This document shows, one piece after another, positions 16,203-24,689 of a stretch of 64,000 nucleotides of DNA. The translations under genes were made by a program, and so were the position numbers. The notes below the pieces were generated by a model. The model made no database searches. It was not told the origin of the DNA and saw only the letters and a list, made by a program, of their open reading frames with translations. The DNA is from Bacillus sp. BGMRC 2118 (GTDB lineage Bacteria > Bacillota > Bacilli > Bacillales > SA4): contig VTTJ01000011.1 in NCBI GenBank assembly GCA_008364785.1, forward strand, positions 114,786-178,785. Direction: 5' to 3'. Position 1 is the first letter of the stretch. Each line of letters opens with the position of its first letter.

Positions 16203-16442
16203 ATGATGAAACCAATTATCGAGTTTTGTGTTAGTAATTTGGCAAGTGGAGCACAAGAAGCTAGAGCGATACTCGAACGTGATTCCAATTTAGATGTTGT
16301 TGAATACGGCTGCCTCAATTATTGTGGAAAATGCTTCATCTCTTTATACGCATTAGTAAACGGAGTAGTTGTCGCGGGAGAAGACGCCAGCGAGCTAATT
16401 GAAAATATTTATAAGCATCTGGATGAAAATCCAATGTTCTAA
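16203..16442 (+). CDS. yuzB: YuzB (DUF1450) family protein
   Basis: The 79-residue protein MMKPIIEFCVSNLASGAQEA and onward has Cys residues in FCVSN and YGCLNYCGKC, a pattern typical of the YuzB/DUF1450 family; the Cys cluster suggests thioredoxin-like ferredoxin or metal binding, which is inference. GAGGTGAT precedes the tandem ATG-ATG; the second ATG has slightly better spacing. It stands divergently from yutJ, as in B. subtilis. Confidence 0.85.
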   Translation: MMKPIIEFCVSNLASGAQEARAILERDSNLDVVEYGCLNYCGKCFISLYALVNGVVVAGEDASELIENIYKHLDENPMF

Positions 16443-16500
16443 TTTTCTAAGGATATCGTCAATAGCTACAAGAAGAAGTAATGATTAATGTATAAAAAAA

Positions 16501-16531
16501 ACTAGGGCACCTGTATCCCTAGTTTTTTTGT
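16501..16531. terminator. Bidirectional terminator after yuzB
   Basis: ACTAGGG and CCCTAGT pair around CACCTGTAT with A7 before and T7 after. Confidence 0.88.
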
Positions 16532-16543
16532 TAGTTTTCATCG

Positions 16544-17254
16544 TTAACTTGACTTTAGTTCTTGCTCTTTTGCTTTCATCTCTTCACGTATATCTGCCCA
16601 GAGCTCTTTTGCCATTTCAACCATTCTTCGTTCGTATTTGTCTTCTCTACGGTGTATGACACGTGAAAGATATGTCATCGCAAGTTTGTCATCACCAAGT
16701 CTTCGGTATAAGTCACCAATTAAGTAGGCAATTTTAAGATCTGACATATCAGTATCTTGATAGTCACCATTGGAGTAGGATTTTACATATTCCGAAACGG
16801 CTAATTTCATAAATCGCATTTCCTGTGCATGGTTTTCTTCTTTTCGGTATATCCATACGAGGCGCATATATAAACCAGCGAGAACGATGTTACGTTCTCT
16901 TTTAAGAGTTGCAGATAGGATCCCAAGCTTATAAGCTTCAACTGCAGTAGCAGGAGTTCTTTTTTCACCATAACTGCGGTTATTCCATTGAGAGGTAATA
17001 GACTGTTTAATAGCTTCCAATGTTCCAGGAGCGAAATATGTAGAGAACTCATCAGATACTGAGAACCCACAACAAGGGCATACACTTACATAATATAGGA
17101 GAGGACTATTTTCCTCATCTGCATAGTAAGAACAGAAATCCGAGTCTGAACGTAATGCACGAATGAAACGGGATCGAACCTTTTTTGTTGTATAGTGGTA
17201 ATCACACGCCATACATGTCACTTTTTTATCAAAAAGTATGTCCATCTGTTCCAT
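16544..17254 (-). CDS. DUF2225 family protein with two CxxC pairs
   Basis: The 236-residue protein has a zinc-ribbon-like N-terminus (CMAC at 14-17 and CPCC near 59-62) and a helical, TPR-like C-terminal half with AYLIGDLYRRLGDDKLAMTYLSRVI. This is the DUF2225 architecture. It is probably a cytosolic protein-interaction module; the function is unknown. GGAGGGGGG precedes the ATG. Confidence 0.8.
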   Translation of the reverse strand: MEQMDILFDKKVTCMACDYHYTTKKVRSRFIRALRSDSDFCSYYADEENSPLLYYVSVCPCCGFSVSDEFSTYFAPGTLEAIKQSITSQWNNRSYGEKRTPATAVEAYKLGILSATLKRERNIVLAGLYMRLVWIYRKEENHAQEMRFMKLAVSEYVKSYSNGDYQDTDMSDLKIAYLIGDLYRRLGDDKLAMTYLSRVIHRREDKYERRMVEMAKELWADIREEMKAKEQELKSS

Positions 17255-17457
17255 GATAATCCCCCCTCCAATTTATCGTTATCCGTAATGTATTGTTACT
17301 ATTAAATATACTAAAAATTTGAATATAACTCAATCTTTTTTCCTATGTTGGAATGAGTCTAAAGAACCATAAGGTATTCTGTATGATTGTATAAATAATG
17401 AAAGAATTTTATAATGATATCATTAGTAGTTTTAATTCGAGATAGTAGGTGACCAGA

Positions 17458-18312
17458 TTGAGACAAATTCCTTTTACAAAAATGCATGGTTTAGGAAATA
17501 ATTATATTTATATAGATGTTTTTAAAACAAAGCTGGAAGAACATTACTTGTCAGAACTAGCTATAAAAGTATCCTCAATTCATACTGGAATTGGATCTGA
17601 CGGAATGATTTTAATCTGCCCTTCTGATAAGGCACCTGTCATGATGAGGATTTTTAATAATGACGGATCAGAAGGAAAGAATTGTGGAAATGGACTGCGT
17701 TGTGTTGCAAAATATGCCTTTGAAAATGGTATCGTGAATGAGACAACATTTCTAATTGAAACATTATCTGGCTTAGTTGAAGCAACGGTACATGTTGAAG
17801 GTAATCGCGTTCATTCCGTTACGGTGAACATGGGGAAACCAAAACTAGCAAGACAACATATTCCGATGTTAGGTAATCAGGCAGAGCAGGTAGTTAATGA
17901 GCCATTCATGATAAATGGTGAAAGCTATCCAATTACTGCTGTTTCAATGGGAAATCCACACTGTATCATGTATGTAGATAATATTAATGAAGCACCGGTT
18001 ACAACACTTGGTCCTCAAATAGAAAAGGATGAAAGATTTCCAGAGAGTGTGAATGTGGAGTTTGTAGAAGTCGTGAGTAGTAATGAGTTACATTTCCGTG
18101 TATGGGAAAGAGGATCAGGTATAACACAAGCGTGTGGCACCGGGGCATGTGCAGCAGTTGTCGCATCTGTTTTAAATGGAAAAACTAACAAGGGTGTTAT
18201 GACAACAGTACATTTAGCAGGTGGAGATCTTCAGATTACGTGGTCAGAAGATGGAGATGTCTACATGACAGGACCTGCTGAAGTGATCTGCACAGGTGTA
18301 TTCTTTTTCTAA
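17458..18312 (+). CDS. dapF: Diaminopimelate epimerase
   Basis: DapF converts LL- to meso-diaminopimelate for lysine and peptidoglycan synthesis. Both catalytic Cys motifs are present: NCGNGLRC (C76) and ACGTGACA (C226), as well as the N-terminal FTKMHGLGNNYIYID. The TTG start has AGGTG six bases upstream and opens at the family N-terminus; GTG three codons earlier overlaps that RBS. The protein is 284 residues, the usual size. Confidence 0.95.
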   Translation: MRQIPFTKMHGLGNNYIYIDVFKTKLEEHYLSELAIKVSSIHTGIGSDGMILICPSDKAPVMMRIFNNDGSEGKNCGNGLRCVAKYAFENGIVNETTFLIETLSGLVEATVHVEGNRVHSVTVNMGKPKLARQHIPMLGNQAEQVVNEPFMINGESYPITAVSMGNPHCIMYVDNINEAPVTTLGPQIEKDERFPESVNVEFVEVVSSNELHFRVWERGSGITQACGTGACAAVVASVLNGKTNKGVMTTVHLAGGDLQITWSEDGDVYMTGPAEVICTGVFFF

Positions 18313-18454
18313 CAGATGGTTGATAAATTGATATACTGTAAAAGAGTCATCTATTACGGTCATGCACATTATACAAAAGCAGTAAGCTTGATTGTTTGAG
18401 TACAAAGAAAAACCTTTGTATACTATATATAAGAAGGAAAAGGGAGGTGCTCAT

Positions 18455-18808
18455 ATGATTACCATTTCAGAAGCAGCAGGCTACCAAATAAAAGACATGA
18501 TGAAAGAAGAGGGGAATGATAACCTTTTCCTGCGTGTCGGTGTGAAAGGTGGGGGCTGTAGCGGACTTTCATACGGAATCGGTTTTGATGAAGAAAAGAA
18601 AGACGATGATATTGAATTAGAGCAACATGGAATTAAAGTAGTGATCGATCAAGAAAGTGCACCCATTTTAAATGGTGTCGTCATAGATTTTAAGCAATCC
18701 ATGATGGGTGGAGGCTTCACAATTGATAATCCGAATGCAATTGCTGGTTGTGGTTGCGGGTCTTCTTTTAGAACAGCTACACGCGAAGGTACACCAGAAG
18801 AATGCTAA
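18455..18808 (+). CDS. yutM: HesB/IscA-type iron-sulfur protein YutM
   Basis: The 117-residue A-type carrier has the three conserved cysteines, C35 in GGGCSGLSY and C99/C101 in GCGCGSSF. A-type proteins carry iron or [2Fe-2S]/[4Fe-4S] clusters to apoproteins. GGGAGGTG lies before the ATG; the longer in-frame upstream stretch has no support. It follows dapF by about 140 bp and has its own terminator. Confidence 0.92.
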   Translation: MITISEAAGYQIKDMMKEEGNDNLFLRVGVKGGGCSGLSYGIGFDEEKKDDDIELEQHGIKVVIDQESAPILNGVVIDFKQSMMGGGFTIDNPNAIAGCGCGSSFRTATREGTPEEC

Positions 18809-18814
18809 TTTTAG

Positions 18815-18846
18815 AAACCTCTTCAGTCATATGAAGAGGTTTTTTG
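18815..18846 (+). terminator. yutM terminator
   Basis: AACCTCTTC and GAAGAGGTT pair, followed by TTTTT. Confidence 0.88.
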
Positions 18847-19097
18847 TAGTGGAAGAATGGAACAATACACAGTTTAAAACAGAAAACGTAAAGAATTTAT
18901 CCTTGTTTACAAAGGTTGTATTTTGCATCAATTGGTGGTGATTTAAGATAGAGCCTTTATGAATAATAAGTTTTCTCATTTAATATACATATAGTTGGAT
19001 TAATGGTTGAAAAATAGTAGGAAAAAGAATAATATGTTATATGTAATTTATAATATTTTATGACATTTTTCGCACAATTTTTTATTTTTGAAACAAT
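18847..19097. other. yutM-yumB intergenic region
   Basis: About 250 bp of very AT-rich sequence. No convincing gene; several short frames lack a ribosome-binding site. It leads into the Rex-like palindrome before yumB. Confidence 0.4.
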
Positions 19098-19115
19098 TAG
19101 TGAAAAGTATCACAA
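19098..19115. promoter_or_regulatory. Rex-like operator upstream of yumB
   Basis: TAGTGAAAAGTATCACAA matches the Rex redox-sensor consensus TTGTGAANNNNTTCACAA at 12 of 14 fixed positions, with GTGA and TCAC arms intact. It lies about 30 bp before the NADH dehydrogenase start. Rex is known to control an NADH dehydrogenase gene in B. subtilis; control here is inferred. Confidence 0.5.
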
Positions 19116-19146
19116 TAATACAAAAAATAAAATGGATGTGATTTTT

Positions 19147-20361
19147 TTGAGAAAGCCAAAAGTAGTAATATTAGGTGCTGGCTACGGTGGAATCATGACA
19201 ACCGTAAACTTACAAAAAAAACTTGGAGTTAACGAAGCTGATATTACGTTAGTTAACAACAACGACTATCATTACCAAACAACTTGGTTACATGAAAATG
19301 CAGCGGGAACTCTACATCATGACCGTACACGTATCAAAATCAACGACATCATTGATCGTTCAAAGGTAAACTTTATTCAAGATACAGTCTCTAAAATTAT
19401 TCCAGAAGAACAAAAGGTTATTCTTGATAATGGTGAACTTTCATACGATTATCTTGTAGTTGGGCTAGGGTATGAGTCCGAAACATTCGGTATTAAAGGT
19501 CTAAAAGAAAATGCATTTGCAATTGCGAATATTAGCTCTGCTAGACAAATTAAGGAGCACATTGAATATCAATTTGCAAAGTATTCAAATATGAAAGAAA
19601 AGAAAGACGAGCTTATCACGATTATTGTTGGTGGTGCTGGATTTACAGGTATCGAATTAGTTGGTGAATTAGCAAATCGTATTCCGGAGCTTTGTCAGGA
19701 ATTTGATATAGACCGTGATAAAGTACGTGTTGTTTGTGTAGAAGCAGCTCCAATGATTTTACCAGGATTTGATCCAGAGCTTGTTGACTATGCTAGAAGC
19801 TACCTTGAGAGAAAAGGAATTGAATTCCGCATCGGAACTGCAATTAAAGAATGTACTACAGAAGGTATTATTGTGGCGAAAGATGATCAAGTGGAAGAAA
19901 TCAAAGCTGGCACAGTAATCTGGGCTGCTGGTGTTCGTGGTAATGGGATTGTTGAAGAATCAGGATTTGAAGCAATGCGTGGTCGTGTGAAGGTTGACCC
20001 TTATTTACGAGCTCCAGGTCATGATAATGTGTTTATCGTTGGGGATTCATCTCTTATGATTAACCCGGAAAATGACCGTCCGTATCCTCCAACTGCTCAA
20101 ATTGCAATGCAACAAGGTATGAATCTTGCGGGCAACTTAGCTGTACTTATTCGTGATTCAGGAAATCTGCAAGAATTCAAGCCAGATTTAAAAGGTACTG
20201 TATGTTCACTTGGACATGATGATGCAATTGGTGTTGTATTCGGTAAGAAAATTGTTGGATGGCAGGCTGCCTTCATGAAGAAGGTAATTGATAATCGAGC
20301 ATTACTTCTAATTGGTGGACCAATGCTAGTACTGAAAAAGGGTAAATTTAATTTCCTATGA
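19147..20361 (+). CDS. yumB: Type II NADH dehydrogenase (YumB-like)
   Basis: The 404-residue flavoprotein starts RKPKVVILGAGYGGIMT (FAD motif), has the NAD motif IIVGGAGFTGIELVGELANRIPE at about 160, and VFIVGDSSL plus RPYPPTAQIAMQQG near the end, all typical of membrane-associated NDH-2 enzymes that oxidise NADH with menaquinone. The TTG start is chosen because the family N-terminus begins there and GGATGTGAT lies just upstream; the in-frame stretch before it would overlap the operator-like palindrome. Own terminator follows. Confidence 0.9.
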   Translation: MRKPKVVILGAGYGGIMTTVNLQKKLGVNEADITLVNNNDYHYQTTWLHENAAGTLHHDRTRIKINDIIDRSKVNFIQDTVSKIIPEEQKVILDNGELSYDYLVVGLGYESETFGIKGLKENAFAIANISSARQIKEHIEYQFAKYSNMKEKKDELITIIVGGAGFTGIELVGELANRIPELCQEFDIDRDKVRVVCVEAAPMILPGFDPELVDYARSYLERKGIEFRIGTAIKECTTEGIIVAKDDQVEEIKAGTVIWAAGVRGNGIVEESGFEAMRGRVKVDPYLRAPGHDNVFIVGDSSLMINPENDRPYPPTAQIAMQQGMNLAGNLAVLIRDSGNLQEFKPDLKGTVCSLGHDDAIGVVFGKKIVGWQAAFMKKVIDNRALLLIGGPMLVLKKGKFNFL

Positions 20362-20368
20362 TAAGATG

Positions 20369-20402
20369 AAGGCAAGGGAGAATGCTCCCTTGCCTTTTGT
20401 TC
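20369..20402 (+). terminator. yumB terminator
   Basis: AAGGCAAGGGAG and CTCCCTTGCCTT pair around AATG, followed by TTGTT. Confidence 0.88.
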
Positions 20403-20414
20403 TACAAAAACAAA

Positions 20415-20600
20415 GGCTATTTTCTAAAACTTTGTTACTTTTAGTACAACTATGCTGGGTGTACAACCAGTTTTAGAATCAATTAGAGGCTGGATTAGAA
20501 AAGAGCGACTCTCTATATGTATAGTAGTATCTGAATACTAAGGTAAAAATCCGGATTTTGGGATTTTTACTCAGAAGCAACAATCTATACGAAAACATCC
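20415..20600 (+). mobile_element. GGCT MITE-like element, copy 3 (full length)
   Basis: The 186-bp copy starts GGCTATTTTCTAAAACTTTG and ends CGAAAACATCC. The 9-bp sequence AAAAACAAA is duplicated on both flanks. All internal arms are present (TTAGAAAAGAGC, GTAAAAATCC with GGATTTTTAC). It ends only 28 bp before the next start codon. Confidence 0.85.
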
Positions 20601-20627
20601 AAAAACAAATAAAGGTTGGTTATTTCA

Positions 20628-21116
20628 ATGGGGAATGAAAAGAGAGGGAACGTATGGCTTGCTGTAGCAGGATTAGTCATCAATTCCAAGGGTGAATGGC
20701 TTGTTGTCAAAAAGAAATACGGTGGGTTAAAAGGGAAATGGTCCATTCCTGCCGGTTTTGTGAATGCAGATGAGACAATTGATGAAGCAGTTCGAAGAGA
20801 AGTGAAGGAAGAAACGGGTATAGATGGTGTTGTCAAAGGAATAATTGGAATTAGATCTGGGGTAATAAAAGACAAAATTAGTGACAATATGGTTATTTTT
20901 ACACTAAAGCCAGTTGGCAATACCTCTATCACAGTTCAAGAAATGGAACTGGAAGAAGCGATCTTTGTTAACCCGGAGGAGCTAAAAGATGACCCGGATA
21001 CTTCAGTTTTGTTACTGTATTATATGGAGATGCTCGAAAATCAGCTAACAACCATTGATGATAAAATTAATCCTGGTGATCATTTTGGTTACACTTCATA
21101 TAAAATTTTTTATTAA
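20628..21116 (+). CDS. NUDIX hydrolase (second)
   Basis: The 162-residue protein contains a canonical NUDIX box, GFVNADE, TIDEAVR, REVKEETGI, fitting GX5EX7REUXEEXGU. Beyond the box the family substrate cannot be inferred. The ATG follows AAAGGTTGG; a TTG four codons upstream lies within that site. MITE copy 3 ends immediately upstream, so transcription must come from the element or from read-through past the yumB terminator. Confidence 0.88.
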   Translation: MGNEKRGNVWLAVAGLVINSKGEWLVVKKKYGGLKGKWSIPAGFVNADETIDEAVRREVKEETGIDGVVKGIIGIRSGVIKDKISDNMVIFTLKPVGNTSITVQEMELEEAIFVNPEELKDDPDTSVLLLYYMEMLENQLTTIDDKINPGDHFGYTSYKIFY

Positions 21117-21288
21117 AATCTCTTTTAGTAAAGGAATAGTAAGAAAATCATCAAAAACACGAGATAAGTAAAGATGTATTCGCTTTCATTATGGATTTTT
21201 TAGTAAAAATCGCTCTTTTCTTTTTGGTTAAAACTTGATATATTATCAGAAAATTATAAATAATTAAACAAAAGGGAGAGAAGCGAAA

Positions 21289-21408
21289 ATGAAACTTACA
21301 TCTTATGAATCAAAGGATTGTCCTTACTGCTCTGGAAAAGGTTATTTTCAATTACTTCTCGGTGGATCAGAAACCTGTACTTGTTGCTCAGGTACCGGAA
21401 AAAAATAA
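21289..21408 (+). CDS. yuiA: YuiA-like zinc-finger miniprotein (39 aa)
   Basis: The short protein MKLTSYESKDCPYCSGKGYF continues to CTCCSGTGKK: two CxxCxGxG repeats of the DnaJ zinc-finger type, enough to bind one Zn2+. AGGGAGAG precedes the ATG. Position before yuiB matches B. subtilis yuiA. MITE copy 4 is inserted two bases after its stop codon. Confidence 0.82.
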   Translation: MKLTSYESKDCPYCSGKGYFQLLLGGSETCTCCSGTGKK

Positions 21409-21410
21409 AA

Positions 21411-21569
21411 GGTTGTTTTCGTATAGATTGTTTCATTGCGTAAACCCTATTATCTAGCTATTCTAATCATAAAGAGAACTGCTCTTTTCTAATTATTCTC
21501 AATTTGTTTCTAAACTGGTTGTACACACAAATAATTGTACGAATTGCAACAGGGTTTTAGAAAAGAGAC
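21411..21569 (-). mobile_element. GGCT MITE-like element, copy 4 (reverse, internal deletion)
   Basis: Read on the minus strand it runs from GTCTCTTTTCTAAAACCCTG to CGAAAACAACC and contains TACAACCAGTTTAGAAAC and AATTAGAAAAGAGC. The GTAAAAATCC/GGATTTTTAC hairpin is missing, leaving 159 bp. Exact 8-bp duplications AAATAAAA flank it, the left one covering the yuiA stop codon. Confidence 0.82.
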
Positions 21570-21717
21570 AAATAAAACAATAATAATGACAATAAAGTGA
21601 ACGACGTGTAAGATGATTGATTTAACACGAGGAATTCAGTACACTTATCAAAGGAGATAAACAAGTCGGATGAATAAAATTGGCTTGTTTTGTACAGTGT
21701 GCTGGAGGTGAAGGGCA
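21570..21717. other. Spacer before yuiB
   Basis: About 150 bp. A 13-codon frame (MNKIGLFCTVCWR) begins at 21670 after AAAGGAG and ends in the yuiB Shine-Dalgarno site; the spacing is long and I regard it as chance or at most a leader peptide. Confidence 0.3.
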
Positions 21718-22041
21718 ATGACAATGGGATTGCCTGTTTTATTAATATCTGTGCTTCTATTCTTTGTATTGTTTTTTGGAATAGGATTTTTATTAAACAT
21801 GCTTTTACGTGCAACATGGATCATGGCAATTATCTATCCAATCGTATGCATTTTAATTGTGGATGAAGTTCGTTTCGTCGAATACTTTACGAATACAACA
21901 AATTCGTTTTCACTATTAGGTGAAAAAATTACATCTTTAGCAGTTGCCGATATTAGTATATTAATTGCTGGGTTAATTGGTGCCATTTGTTCAGGAATTG
22001 TCATTAAAATGCTTCGCTCGAGAGGTTATCAAATGTTCTAA
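21718..22041 (+). CDS. yuiB: YuiB membrane protein
   Basis: The 107-residue protein has hydrophobic segments at about 5-27, 31-50 and 75-98 and ends in a basic RSRGYQMF tail. TGGAGGTGAAGG precedes the ATG. It matches YuiB by position and sequence character. Function unknown. Confidence 0.8.
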   Translation: MTMGLPVLLISVLLFFVLFFGIGFLLNMLLRATWIMAIIYPIVCILIVDEVRFVEYFTNTTNSFSLLGEKITSLAVADISILIAGLIGAICSGIVIKMLRSRGYQMF

Positions 22042-22050
22042 AAGAATTTT

Positions 22051-22084
22051 AGGTCTTACGTGCATACACGTAAGACTTTTTTAT
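22051..22084 (+). terminator. yuiB terminator
   Basis: GTCTTACGTG and CACGTAAGAC pair around CATA, followed by TTTTTT. Confidence 0.9.
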
Positions 22085-22332
22085 TTTGTCTGAAGAAATA
22101 TTTGTATTTGAGGTTTCTATAACGAATGATGTTGGTCAAGGTAATGTAATCTTATTTTATAGCGCATTTAGCTTGTACGAAGTACACACTTCTAGACCTA
22201 GAAATACGTAAGTTGACATGCATTAACTACTACTAATTCAACTTTGCCTGTACACGAATTTTTACGTTTCCTTGAATAGTTAAGCAGAATATTGGAAATG
22301 ATTAAATTCGTGAGAGGAGTGAAGATAGATAA

Positions 22333-23049
22333 ATGGATAGGATAAAAACATTACTAAAGAGAACCATCATGTCTGTTTTATTTTTATTAGCTATTTTAGC
22401 AACATTTACATCCATTTCAGGTGTACAAGCAGAGGAAAGTACAGGTGCATATGATCATCCGTTTTATTTTGCTTTTAATCAATATGTATCAAGTCAACCG
22501 GAGGATGTATCAGAACGTCAAACATCTTTACACTATAAATCATTGAAAACGATATCTCCAACAGAGACGCTTATTTCTTCCAGTTATGCAACGGCTACAC
22601 TTCCGAGTTTGGAGGAAGCGGTAGATTGGACTCGATATCCTTCAGTGACTGTTACTGCTACAGGATATACAGCTGGGGTAGAATCAACAGGGAAATCACC
22701 CGATCACCCATCATATGGAATTACATATTCAGGTGTTAAAGTTAAACGTGACCTATATTCAACGATTGCTGCAGATAAGAGTGTGTTCCCTATCGGGACG
22801 ATTCTGTTCATCCCAGGCTATGGATTTGGAGTTGTCGCGGATACAGGTGGAGCTATAAAAGGAAACAAACTAGATCTCTATTATGATACAGTACAGGAAG
22901 TTTATGAAAAATGGGGAAAGAAACAAGTTGAGGTCTACGTGATTAAAAAAGGTAATGGCAAGCTGACTGAGGAACAGTTAGTGAATTTAAATAATCAGGA
23001 ATCAATGCAAGTGTTCAGACAACAATATTTAGAAAAGACAAAAAGCTAA
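22333..23049 (+). CDS. yuiC: 3D-domain protein YuiC
   Basis: The 238-residue protein has an N-terminal signal or anchor (residues about 10-35, ending VQAEE) and a C-terminal 3D domain of the double-psi-beta-barrel fold: VTATGYTAG, then VADTGG, LDLYYDT with the three conserved Asp. The fold is shared with lytic transglycosylases (MltA/Rpf-like), so it probably cleaves or binds cell-wall glycan outside the membrane. A GAGAGGAGTGAAG site lies about 13 bases before the ATG, longer spacing than usual. Confidence 0.88.
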   Translation: MDRIKTLLKRTIMSVLFLLAILATFTSISGVQAEESTGAYDHPFYFAFNQYVSSQPEDVSERQTSLHYKSLKTISPTETLISSSYATATLPSLEEAVDWTRYPSVTVTATGYTAGVESTGKSPDHPSYGITYSGVKVKRDLYSTIAADKSVFPIGTILFIPGYGFGVVADTGGAIKGNKLDLYYDTVQEVYEKWGKKQVEVYVIKKGNGKLTEEQLVNLNNQESMQVFRQQYLEKTKS

Positions 23050-23076
23050 AGCGCCCAAAATGAGCGCTTTTTTCAT
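23048..23076 (+). terminator. yuiC terminator
   Basis: AAAGCGC and GCGCTTT pair, followed by TTTCATT. Confidence 0.8.
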
Positions 23077-23147
23077 TAGTATATAAGAGGTGTAAATTTT
23101 TATAATGCATCATATAAACTAAGCTAAAGTAAAGCATTGGTGGGACT

Positions 23148-23972
23148 TTAGTCATTAGTAATATCTTCTAACAATGGATCTCTTCCATCATTGGGAGGGT
23201 AATGAGAAGGGTGAATGAGAGCACCAAGCTTCTTTAGCCCTAACAACAATCTTGGGGACGGACGGCAATACAATGGCTCATCTAGTACATAAATACGATT
23301 ATGAACAATAGCATTGATTGAGTCAGTTCCAGAACGTTTCTTCACAAGTTCTGGCTTCATCTTATCTTGGTCAATTCCGACCCATACGAGACCGATATAA
23401 TCGGGGTTAAGTAATTGAACTTCTTCCCAATCAGTTTGATAGCTTGCTACCTTCTTATGTTCGAAGATATTTCGAGCTCCTGCAAGTGTACTTACTTCTG
23501 TTAACCAATTAATGCCGCCAGGACTGAATATAGGTTTTGGCCACCATTCCCAATAAAATGTAGGCTTATCTAAAATTTCACTAGAAATCTTTTTATATGT
23601 GCTAATGAATCTCAAATACCGCTCGGAAACCTCTGCCGCTTTCAAAGTCTCCCCTGTATGTTCACCAACTAGCAGAAGATCATTTGCAATATCCTCTAAC
23701 GATTGAGGGTTTAAGACGATATGTGGAATGTTACGCCTGGTGAGTTCGTCAATATTTTTTTCCATGCCAGGAACGCTTAAAGAAGCTAAGACTAGGTCTG
23801 GTTCTAACTGCTCAACCTTATCCATATCAATTGAAAGGTCAGGACCTAACCTAGGTAATTGCTTAACAGATTCCGGCCAATCAGAATAATCGTCAACTGC
23901 AATTAATGAGCTCTCAAGTCCTAAGTATGTCAGCAACTCTGTATTACTTGGACAAATCGATATTAATCTCAA
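23148..23972 (-). CDS. Cytosolic BtuF-like cobalamin/Fe3+ substrate-binding-fold protein
   Basis: The 274-residue protein has the helical-backbone binding fold of BtuF-type proteins: RLISICPSNTELLTYLGL, VDDYSDWPE, KVEQLEPDLVLAS and WEWWPKPIFSPGGINWLTEVSTLAGARNIF. ABC binding proteins of this class are normally exported, but here there is no signal peptide or lipobox: a TTG start with AAGGAGG upstream opens directly at the first beta strand. It therefore probably acts in the cytosol. No permease or ATPase gene is adjacent. Annotated relatives are called cobalamin-binding; ligand unproven. Confidence 0.78.
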   Translation of the reverse strand: MRLISICPSNTELLTYLGLESSLIAVDDYSDWPESVKQLPRLGPDLSIDMDKVEQLEPDLVLASLSVPGMEKNIDELTRRNIPHIVLNPQSLEDIANDLLLVGEHTGETLKAAEVSERYLRFISTYKKISSEILDKPTFYWEWWPKPIFSPGGINWLTEVSTLAGARNIFEHKKVASYQTDWEEVQLLNPDYIGLVWVGIDQDKMKPELVKKRSGTDSINAIVHNRIYVLDEPLYCRPSPRLLLGLKKLGALIHPSHYPPNDGRDPLLEDITND

Positions 23973-24140
23973 GACTAAAGTTCCTCCTTAATAATGGCTA
24001 TTTTCACATAGTAATGTTGTTTTTTGAATGAAACGAGTTTCACGTTATTATTAGGGGCTTCTTTTCGTCACAGTAATGAATTTTGACTTGAGCAATAGTG
24101 ATGACAGAAATAATACATAGGAACAATGTTCAAAAAGAGC

Positions 24141-24617
24141 CTAATAAATTAAAAAGTAAAGAACTAACGTTAATAAAATACCAGATAAACCCCCGAAGAA
24201 CACTTCTATTGGTTGGTGGCCTAAAAGTTCTTTTAATTCTTTTCTCTTTTCTTGATCTCCCTTTTCTGGCCAGTGCTTCGCTTCTTCCATAAATTTATGA
24301 AAGTCTGTTACAAGCTGATTCAGTACAGTTGCCTGCTCACCAGCATGCCGACGTACTCCAGTGGCATCAAACATCACAATAATGGCAAACACAGTAGAAA
24401 CAGCGAAGATGGGAGAATCTAAGCCCAGCTGTAAACCAATTCCTGTAGTAAGGGCAGTAACGGCTGCAGAATGAGAACTTGGCATGCCACCAGTGCTTGT
24501 TAACAAAGACCAATCTAATTTTCTAGAAGCTATAAATTGAATGGGTACTTTGATGAATTGTGCAAAGAATATTGCAGCAAGTGCTGCCCATAACGGAAAA
24601 TTTGTGAGTATACTCAT
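24141..24617 (-). CDS. yuiD: YuiD, divergent PAP2 family membrane protein
   Basis: The 158-residue protein has the DUF212/divergent PAP2 motifs GGMPSSHSAAVTAL and FDATGVRRHAGEQA, then GHQPIEVFFGG, with four hydrophobic segments. PAP2 enzymes dephosphorylate lipid phosphates using the SSH serine/histidine; activity of this divergent branch is inferred. AAGGACG precedes the ATG. Length equals B. subtilis YuiD. Confidence 0.88.
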   Translation of the reverse strand: MSILTNFPLWAALAAIFFAQFIKVPIQFIASRKLDWSLLTSTGGMPSSHSAAVTALTTGIGLQLGLDSPIFAVSTVFAIIVMFDATGVRRHAGEQATVLNQLVTDFHKFMEEAKHWPEKGDQEKRKELKELLGHQPIEVFFGGLSGILLTLVLYFLIY

Positions 24618-24689
24618 GTTTGAATACGTCCTTTCTGACTAATTTGCTATGATGTAAGTAATTGATTGTATATAGGAGAGGATAACCAA

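Noticed and set aside
19060..19146. Longer yumB frame starting at an upstream ATG
   Set aside because: It would translate through the Rex-like palindrome and add residues not found in the family; the N-terminal RKPKVVILGAGYGG fits the TTG start.
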